11,345 bases of DNA from Intrasporangiaceae bacterium (GTDB taxonomy: Bacteria > Actinomycetota > Actinomycetes > Actinomycetales > Dermatophilaceae): contig JAAYSB010000030.1 in the NCBI GenBank assembly GCA_012518475.1, positions 1-11,345 of the forward strand, given 5' to 3'. A model generated the notes under the pieces. That model worked only from the letters and a program-made list of their open reading frames with translations, had not been told where the DNA came from and did not search any database. Of this stretch, positions 6,800 to 11,345 are shown in pieces; within the stretch, counting starts at the first letter, position 1, and each line of letters starts with the position of its first letter. A program made the translations under genes and the position numbers.

Positions 6800-7671
6800 C
6801 CGTGTTCTCCGTTCGTCGCGCTCGCTGTGGCGGCGATCAGGGCATCGATCCGCTCGCTCACAGAATCCCACGTCGTTCCGACACCGGGCTGCCCGGGGGT
6901 TCCGCAGGTGCTTCTCCGCAGCCAGGCGACGAACTCCATGTTCCCGTCCTGGCCCCGTGTCCGGCTGACCACGAGGTCCGCGAGGTGCAGTCCCGCGTCA
7001 TGGGCGGCTTTGAGGACCGAGCGGAGGGCATCTCGACGCCACGTCCCGGGGCGGACGATGCCCCGTCCGTCCAGTCCGGATCTACCCACCTCGAACTGCG
7101 GCTTGATGAGGATCAGGAGGTCACCGTTCGGAACGGTGATCTCGGCGAGTCGCCCGATGACGAGAGTCAGGGAGATGAAGCTGAGGTCCGCGACCACCAG
7201 ATCCACGGGACCGTCGATATCGGCGGCGGTCAGCTCGCGGGCGTTGCAGCCGAACAGGTCGCTGACCCGAGGGTCTTGACGTAGCGAGGCTGCCAGCTGG
7301 TCGTGCCCGACGTCGACGGCATAGACATGGACTGCACCGCGTTCGAGAAGGACCTGGGTGAACCCACCCGTGCACGCTCCGATGTCCGCGGCCCGGCGAC
7401 CGGAGACCGTCGGTCCGCCGCCCGAGAGGTCCTCGAAGGCACCGAGAAGCTTGCCGGCCGCTCGCGAGACCCAGTGTGCGTCCAGGACGGTCCTCCCCGC
7501 CTGAGCCGCTGCCACGTCGAGGCTGATGACGTCGTCGCTCCCGACTGCAAGAGCCGGCTTGAGAGCAACCACCCCGGCCACTCGTACGACCCCGTGCTCG
7601 ACAAGGTCACGGGCATGGCCGCGGCTGCGAGCCAGACCGCGAGCGACGAGCTCCTGGTCGAGCCGGGTCAC
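6796..7671 (-). CDS. tlyA: TlyA family rRNA 2'-O-methyltransferase
   Basis: A 291-residue enzyme of the TlyA/hemolysin A family. In mycobacteria it 2'-O-methylates one cytidine in 16S and one in 23S rRNA, and its loss gives capreomycin resistance. Seen: an N-terminal S4-type RNA-binding domain (about 1-58, starting TRLDQELVARGLARSRGHA) and a linker with WV at 67-68. A Rossmann-fold methyltransferase follows, with SAM loop DIGACTGGFTQ (96-106), ADLSFISL (161-168), LIKPQFE (188-194) and NMEFVAWLR (244-252). K74, D162, K190 and E246 form the expected K-D-K-E set. The SAM loop has Cys where most homologues I know have Ser. About 38 residues after 253 form an extension. The S4 domain starts almost at residue 1, as in the long TlyA type that modifies both subunits. 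The GTG at 7671 overlaps the upstream stop as GTGA and has no clear Shine-Dalgarno, so it is probably coupled. Confidence 0.95.
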   Translation of the reverse strand: MTRLDQELVARGLARSRGHARDLVEHGVVRVAGVVALKPALAVGSDDVISLDVAAAQAGRTVLDAHWVSRAAGKLLGAFEDLSGGGPTVSGRRAADIGACTGGFTQVLLERGAVHVYAVDVGHDQLAASLRQDPRVSDLFGCNARELTAADIDGPVDLVVADLSFISLTLVIGRLAEITVPNGDLLILIKPQFEVGRSGLDGRGIVRPGTWRRDALRSVLKAAHDAGLHLADLVVSRTRGQDGNMEFVAWLRRSTCGTPGQPGVGTTWDSVSERIDALIAATASATNGEHG

Positions 7672-7892
7672 TCGCCGAGGTTGGCCAGGCGCCCCTGCAG
7701 GGTGCGTTGCAGGGCCTCGGCGGCCTCCACGTGACCGTCGAGATCCGCCACGTCAACCGCGTCGAGATCACGCAGGGCAGCGTCGATGACGATGTCCCCG
7801 GTCTCCACCGGCAGGTCCGGCCCCGGCGCCTGCGCCTCGGTCGCAACATCGAGATCCGGCTCCGCGTCGGCGTCCGAACCCCACTCAGGCAT
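7668..7892 (-). CDS. Small acidic protein of unknown function (position of Rv1693)
   Basis: A 74-residue acidic protein with no recognised domain. Seen: the first 30 residues are rich in Asp, Glu, Ala and Pro and are likely disordered. The second half (IDAALRDLDAVDVADLDGHV and what follows) is predicted to form one or two amphipathic helices. It sits between tlyA and the coiled-coil gene, with an 8-bp overlap upstream (ATGCCTGA) and GTGA downstream. In M. tuberculosis a short protein, Rv1693, occupies the same slot before tlyA. The tight overlaps on both sides, in phase with the gene train, are the main reason to call it real. There is no good Shine-Dalgarno, so it is probably translated by coupling. 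The function is unknown; a binding partner of the HAD or TlyA proteins is only a guess. Confidence 0.75.
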   Translation of the reverse strand: MPEWGSDADAEPDLDVATEAQAPGPDLPVETGDIVIDAALRDLDAVDVADLDGHVEAAEALQRTLQGRLANLGE

Positions 7893-8697
7893 CGGTTGCG
7901 GTGGCCTTCTTGGTCGCCGGGGCCGTAGCGGTGGACTTCTTGGCAGCCGACGTCTTAGCAGCCGACGTCTTAGCAGCCGAGGTCTTCGTCGCCGGGGTCC
8001 GCGTGGACGTCGACCTCCTGGCCGTCGAGGTCTTGGCCGTGGACTTCTTCGCCGTCGACGTCTTCGCTGCCGCAGTCTTCGCGGTCGAAGCCTTCTTCGC
8101 CGGGGTCCGCGTGGACGTCGACCTCTTCGCCGTCGAGGCCTTGGCCGTGGACTTCTTCGCCGTGGACTTCTTGACCGTCGAGGCCCTCTTGGCGGTCGGG
8201 GCGGCCTTCGGCTTCGAAGCGCCGGTCAGGCCAGTGGCCTGCCCGGCGTCGGCCATCAGGGTCAGAGCCTCATCCGCGGCAGCCTCTCCGGCCTCCTTGG
8301 TGCCCTTGGCGACCCGTGCAGCGCCCCCGGTCGCCCGTGCGGTCGCCGCGGTGACTCCGCTCGCGACCAGACCACGCAGCTCGTCGAGCTGCTTCTGCAT
8401 CCGCGAGATGGTCTCCTGCGCCTGGCCGAGCTCGGAAGCGGTGCGGGCCTCCGCCTTGGCGACTGCGTCCTCGACCTCGCTCCGAATGAGCTTGATGACC
8501 TGCTTGCGGTTGCTCTCTGCAGCGTCGATGAGCTCTTCAGCGATCTTGGCGATCTTCTTCTGCGTCTTCTTGCGCTTGGTCTTGCCCTCGATGCCGGACA
8601 GTGCGACGAGGTCGGCTGCGGCCTCCTTCGCCTTGGACCTGGACGTCTCCCCCAGTCCCGAGGCGAGCTGGACATAGGACTTCACTGCGTCGATCAT
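7885..8697 (-). CDS. Coiled-coil protein with histone H1/HBHA-like Lys-Thr-Ala tail
   Basis: A 270-residue protein in two parts. Residues 1-150 are helical: an N-terminal segment starting MIDAVKSYVQLASGL, a basic patch GKTKRKKTQKKIAKI (38-52), and a long predicted coiled coil (about 50-115, EDAVAKAEARTASELGQAQE and so on). This recalls phasins and the helical part of mycobacterial HBHA. Residues 160-270 are a low-complexity basic tail of KST(A)AK, STRTPA and KTSAA units with no hydrophobic core, like histone H1-like and PhaF-type tails that bind DNA or other polyanions. The ATG at 8697 has AGGAAG five bases upstream and follows an 80-bp gap after the HAD gene, so it may have its own promoter. 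No phaC or other PHA gene is visible. A nucleoid-associated or polyanion-binding role is inference. It is absent from the equivalent mycobacterial slot. Confidence 0.85.
   Translation of the reverse strand: MIDAVKSYVQLASGLGETSRSKAKEAAADLVALSGIEGKTKRKKTQKKIAKIAEELIDAAESNRKQVIKLIRSEVEDAVAKAEARTASELGQAQETISRMQKQLDELRGLVASGVTAATARATGGAARVAKGTKEAGEAAADEALTLMADAGQATGLTGASKPKAAPTAKRASTVKKSTAKKSTAKASTAKRSTSTRTPAKKASTAKTAAAKTSTAKKSTAKTSTARRSTSTRTPATKTSAAKTSAAKTSAAKKSTATAPATKKATATDA
7941..7985 (-). repeat. Three tandem 15-bp units encoding KTSAA
   Basis: Three head-to-tail copies of a 15-base unit (plus strand TAGCAGCCGACGTCT, with one change in the first and one in the last copy) at 7941-7955, 7956-7970 and 7971-7985. 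Each encodes K-T-S-A-A in the basic tail of the coiled-coil protein. The near identity at DNA level points to recent slippage. Confidence 0.9.
7989..8163 (-). repeat. Direct duplication of a 67-bp tail segment, offset 108 bp
   Basis: Positions 7989-8055 and 8097-8163 match at 64 of 67 bases, offset by exactly 108 bp (36 codons). They encode residues 215-237 and 179-201, both built on TAKKSTAK-x-STA-x-RSTSTRTPA. The in-frame offset shows the tail grew by duplication of a 36-codon unit. Such repeats can change in length between strains. Confidence 0.9.
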
Positions 8698-8775
8698 GAT
8701 GGCTTCCTACCTTCACGGGTATTGGCGATGCGCGGACGGAGCCGCTGTGATCAGCCAACGCTATCTCAGTGAACC
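8698..8775 (-). promoter_or_regulatory. Intergenic leader with three nested complementary segments
   Basis: This 78-base gap before the coiled-coil gene is one of only three real gaps in the gene train. On either strand 8712-8716 pairs with 8769-8773, 8722-8726 with 8754-8758, and 8732-8735 with 8742-8745, all nested, giving a possible stem with internal loops that ends just before the AGGAAG ribosome binding site (8703-8708). A TAGCGT hexamer (minus strand, 8763-8758) fits the actinobacterial -10 pattern TAnnnT, but no good -35 lies upstream of it. The evidence for regulation is weak. Confidence 0.3.
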
Positions 8776-9597
8776 CTAGGGAGACAGGAGAACGAGTCGG
8801 TCCAGATCTCTGAGGTCGTCGACGATCAGGCTAGGTCGTTGGTGGACGGGGGCGAGCTGGGCTGAGGTCCGGGAGTCGACACCCGTGAGCACAAGGACTG
8901 ATGCAGAGCCCGCGGCGTTGGCACCTTCGATGTCGGTATCGAGCCGGTCACCGATACCGATGATCGCGCTGGGTGGCACGCCGACACGCTCAGCGGCGAC
9001 GAGGTACAGGTCGGGAAACGGCTTGCCGCACACCCGATCTGGTTGCTTCCCTGCAGCCTGGGCAACCGCCCGGACGAGGGTGCCGTTGCCCGGCGCGATG
9101 CCCCGCGCCAGAGGGATCGTCAGGTCGGTGTTGGTGGCGACCCACCAGGCACCCTGTTGGACCGCTATCGCAGCATCGGCAAGCTGCGCCATAGTCACCT
9201 CGGGGCCGTAGCCCTGCATCACCGCCTCGCAGACCGCGTCCCCGTCACGGGTAGGTCGCAGACCGGCTTCGAGGAGCGCGGCCTCCACGCCTTCTCCCCC
9301 GACCGCGAGAACCGTCGCTTCGGGCATCCGGGCAGCGATGGCTGCCGCGCCGGCCTGGGCGCTTGTGATCACGTCCTCGGCCTGGACGTCGAGTCCGAGG
9401 TCGCGCAGGTGCTCGGCGACGGTTTCTGGAGGCCGGGCGGCGTTGTTGGTCGCATACACGACCGGAACGGTGACCCGACGCAGCGCTGCAACGGCGTGAG
9501 GCACCGCCTCTCGACCGCGATAGACCACACCGTCGAGATCGCAGACGATGGCTCCGACGTCTGTCGGCGCGGGCAGCGCGACCGGACCCGGGCTCAC
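8776..9597 (-). CDS. HAD-IIA family phosphatase (Rv1692-like)
   Basis: A 273-residue cytoplasmic phosphatase of the HAD superfamily, subfamily IIA (NagD/PGP type). Seen: motif I CDLDGVVYRG (19-28) with nucleophile D20 and acid/base D22; motif II YATNNAARP (48-56); motif III lysine K192 in VCGKPFPDLYL; and motif IV GIGDRLDTDIEGA (214-226) with metal-binding Asp. The C2 cap lies between about 80 and 190. In M. tuberculosis the gene in this position, Rv1692, is a glycerol-3-phosphate phosphatase linked to lipid recycling, so a similar substrate is plausible but not shown. The GTG at 9597 overlaps the TPR gene stop as GTGA. GAGGA sits directly against the start, too close for a standard site, so coupling is likely. 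Confidence 0.92.
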   Translation of the reverse strand: MSPGPVALPAPTDVGAIVCDLDGVVYRGREAVPHAVAALRRVTVPVVYATNNAARPPETVAEHLRDLGLDVQAEDVITSAQAGAAAIAARMPEATVLAVGGEGVEAALLEAGLRPTRDGDAVCEAVMQGYGPEVTMAQLADAAIAVQQGAWWVATNTDLTIPLARGIAPGNGTLVRAVAQAAGKQPDRVCGKPFPDLYLVAAERVGVPPSAIIGIGDRLDTDIEGANAAGSASVLVLTGVDSRTSAQLAPVHQRPSLIVDDLRDLDRLVLLSP

Positions 9598-10655
9598 TCC
9601 TCGTCGTCCCAGTCGACGACGACCCCGTCGAGATCCGCGAGGCGGTCGCTGGCGTCGGTGACCAGGTCCTGGTCAGCGTCGAGGGCCTTGGCGAAGAGAT
9701 CGCGGGCCTGGTCGACCTGGCCGCGGGAGAGCGCGACCTCGGCCTGCGCATAGAACAGTCGAGCAGCCCAGTCCTGCTGCCTGGCCAACCGAGCCGCAGG
9801 GATCTGCAGGGCCACGTCGGCAGCCTCGAGCTGACCGAGGTCTCGGCGAATGCCCGAGACGACGATGGCCAGTTCAACCTTGTCCTCAATCGCCAGTGCC
9901 CCGACCTCCGCCGATGCAGCAAGGTCCAGGGCCCGTTCGACCCGCCCCAGCCCACGCTCACAGTCGACCATGAGCGGCAGTAGATGGTTCGAGCCGCTGA
10001 GGCGCTTCACAGTGCGGAACTCACTGAGGGCCCGGGCATAGTCGCCCATCCGGTACGCCACCATGCCGAGGGCCTCCCGAGCGGCCGGGACCCGTCCGGC
10101 GCGACGCGCCGCTGTCTCGGCGTGGGCCAGGGCGCCGTCCAGGTCGTCCGCCGCGAGGAGCGCAGCCACCATGACCAGGTGCTGGGCCACGCCCTCGGCA
10201 TTCTCCTTGCTCAGGGTGCGGAGCTGCTGGTGGACGCCGCGGTCGAGTTCCTTGCCCGTGACATCATCGGGGATCGCCGGATCCGGAAGACGAGGCTTCT
10301 TCGGAGCGAGTCTGGAGCCACCGCGGCGTTCACTGTTGTCGAAGTCGCCGACGGCACGTTCGCGCCGCGGCCCTGGTCCGGCGTCACGTCGATCCGGTCC
10401 TGCACCCCGTCCGCGCTCACCGGGACGGCCTGCGCGACGGTCTCGGTCCCCCTCCCGAGATCCCCGAAAGCCGCGGCCTCGCTCGTCACTGCCCCCACCG
10501 GCCCGGCCCCCACCGGCCCGGCCGCCACGACCCTGGCCACCGTCCCGCCACTGACGCCGCTCACCGCCGTCACCCTGCTGGCTACGGCCGGCGTCATCGC
10601 GTCGTGACGGACCGCCATCATCGCGACGCTCACGATCACCATTGCGTTCAGTCAC
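9594..10655 (-). CDS. TPR protein with Arg/Gly/Asp-rich disordered N-terminus (Rv1691-like position)
   Basis: A 353-residue protein. Residues 1-113 are dominated by Arg, Gly and Asp, with many RGG-, GRG- and DRR-type runs (QGRGGRAGGGRAGGG at 41-55, GERGRGAGPDRR at 79-90). This part is almost certainly disordered. A linker (RLAPKKPRLPDPAIPDDVTG) leads to a helical repeat domain from about 135 to 345 with TPR-like pairs (DLDGALAHAETAARRAGRVP, AREALGMVAYRMGDYARALS, RGQVDQARDLFAKALDADQD), ending in an acidic tail WDDEE. TPR domains bind proteins; the RGG-like part suggests RNA or nucleic acid binding. The mycobacterial equivalent in this slot, Rv1691, is also TPR-like. The GTG at 10655 is preferred to a GTG at 10703 because AAGGA lies eight bases before it. 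It is the first gene after the rRNA operon terminator. Confidence 0.88.
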   Translation of the reverse strand: MTERNGDRERRDDGGPSRRDDAGRSQQGDGGERRQWRDGGQGRGGRAGGGRAGGGSDERGRGFRGSREGDRDRRAGRPGERGRGAGPDRRDAGPGPRRERAVGDFDNSERRGGSRLAPKKPRLPDPAIPDDVTGKELDRGVHQQLRTLSKENAEGVAQHLVMVAALLAADDLDGALAHAETAARRAGRVPAAREALGMVAYRMGDYARALSEFRTVKRLSGSNHLLPLMVDCERGLGRVERALDLAASAEVGALAIEDKVELAIVVSGIRRDLGQLEAADVALQIPAARLARQQDWAARLFYAQAEVALSRGQVDQARDLFAKALDADQDLVTDASDRLADLDGVVVDWDDEE

Positions 10656-10729
10656 CAGATCAGTCCTTCGTGTTGTGCTCGGCAGTGCCGGCCTCCTCGC
10701 CACAGTACGAGGAAACCCTACAGAAACGA
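10656..10729 (-). promoter_or_regulatory. Probable promoter region of the TPR-HAD transcription unit
   Basis: Transcription ending at the rRNA terminator must restart here unless it reads through. On the minus strand the best -10-like hexamers are TAGGGT and TACTGT (both TAnnnT), but neither has a convincing -35 at 16-18 bases. A short CCTCG/CGAGG inverted repeat (10695-10699 and 10708-10712) lies between them and the ribosome binding site. The location is inferred from layout more than from motif quality. Confidence 0.35.
10664..10668 (-). promoter_or_regulatory. Ribosome binding site fixing the TPR gene start
   Basis: Minus strand AAGGA, eight bases before GTG at 10655. The in-frame upstream GTG at 10703 has no such site, so the shorter protein is favoured. 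Confidence 0.65.
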
Positions 10730-10761
10730 CAAAGGGCCCATCCGAATGGATGGGCCCTTTG
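10715..10761 (-). terminator. Intrinsic terminator of the rRNA operon
   Basis: A perfect 14-bp stem (10748-10761 with 10730-10743), including GGATGGGCCCTTT, with a four-base loop at 10744-10747. On the minus strand it is followed by a T-rich run (GTCGTTTCT). It starts about ten bases after the 5S 3' end. The plus strand side has no T-run, so it acts in one direction. Confidence 0.93.
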
Positions 10762-10770
10762 CGAAAGTAT

Positions 10771-10889
10771 GTCCGGCTGCGTCCTACTCTCCCACACCGT
10801 CACCAGTGCAGTACCATCGGCGCTGAAGGGCTTAGCTTCCGGGTTCGGAATGGAGCCGGGCGTTTCCCCTTCGCTATGACAGCCGAAAC
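10771..10889 (-). rRNA. rrf: 5S ribosomal RNA
   Basis: The minus strand begins GTTTCGGCTGTCATAGCG and contains the near-universal GGGGAAACGCCCGGCTCCAT, CCGAACCCGGAAGCTAAGCC and TGGGAGAGTAGG segments. It ends at ACGCAGCCGGAC, which pairs with the 5' end to form helix I. Length is about 119 bases. The ends are set by helix I pairing and could shift by one or two bases. Confidence 0.97.
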
Positions 10890-10972
10890 TCTATGGAGAT
10901 ATCAATCGTTCCCGACCATACCTCGGGAACTGCACAGTGGACGCGAAGAATCTAGATAATCATAAAGATTGT
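10890..10972 (-). other. 23S-5S internal spacer with processing hairpin
   Basis: An 83-base spacer. It holds a perfect 8-bp inverted repeat, GTTCCCGA (10908-10915) and TCGGGAAC (10923-10930), with a seven-base loop, probably a precursor-processing structure. The part next to 23S (10950-10972) is AT-rich, unlike the rest of the window. No tRNA gene is seen in it. Confidence 0.8.

Positions 10973-11345
<373 letters not shown>

Noticed and set aside
7926..8220. Possible CRISPR-like or satellite array, from the regular short repeats
   Set aside because: The repeats stay in frame, encode a coherent basic tail and have no unique spacers.
7786..8772. 328-residue plus-strand Arg/Gly/Leu-rich open frame, which looks like a repeat protein
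   Set aside because: Its repeats are the antisense reading of the KST/KTSAA repeats in the basic tail.
8774..8781. CCCTAGGG palindrome over the HAD gene stop codon
   Set aside because: A single 8-base palindrome with no partner or promoter context; chance is sufficient.
10771..10972. tRNA gene near 5S
   Set aside because: No cloverleaf, GTTCGANTC T-loop or acceptor stem pattern is visible; the hairpin is a simple 8-bp stem.

Overview
The window comes from a high-GC Gram-positive bacterium, almost certainly an actinomycete and probably from the order Micrococcales. The support is very high third-position GC, many GTG starts (six of eleven genes), actinobacterial rRNA sequence, and a gene order that matches the Mycobacterium tuberculosis block Rv1691 to Rv1698. 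Family and genus cannot be fixed from what is visible. All genes lie on the minus strand, so transcription runs from high to low coordinates.

Right end: the 3' part of 23S rRNA (10973-11345, running off the edge), an 83-bp spacer with a hairpin, 5S rRNA (10771-10889), and a strong intrinsic terminator (stem 10730-10761). This is the tail of an rRNA operon. About 75 bp later a compact gene train begins: a TPR protein with an Arg/Gly-rich N-terminus, a HAD-IIA phosphatase (Rv1692-like), a coiled-coil protein with a Lys/Thr/Ala tail, a 74-residue acidic protein (position of Rv1693), tlyA, nadK and recN. After a short gap with a terminator-like hairpin come steA, steB, a small MraY/WecA-like membrane protein and a murJ-like flippase gene cut by the left edge.

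Almost every junction is a stop/start overlap: ATGA or GTGA (4 bp) at six, 8 bp at one and 11 bp at one. Only three real gaps occur, before the TPR gene, before the coiled-coil gene and before steA. This suggests tight translational coupling and two or three transcription units.

Functionally there are two halves. The upstream half carries housekeeping genes: ribosomal RNA methylation (tlyA), NADP synthesis (nadK), DNA repair (recN) and phosphatase activity. The downstream half looks like an envelope and division module: SteA and SteB regulate cell separation in Corynebacteriales, and here they are followed by a divergent polyprenyl-phosphate sugar-1-phosphate transferase homologue and a MurJ-like lipid flippase. 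That four-gene module, with a transferase homologue lacking parts of the usual active-site signature, is the most interesting part. There is no sign of phage, insertion sequences, CRISPR or recent transfer, and no stretch over 300 bp lacks a gene.
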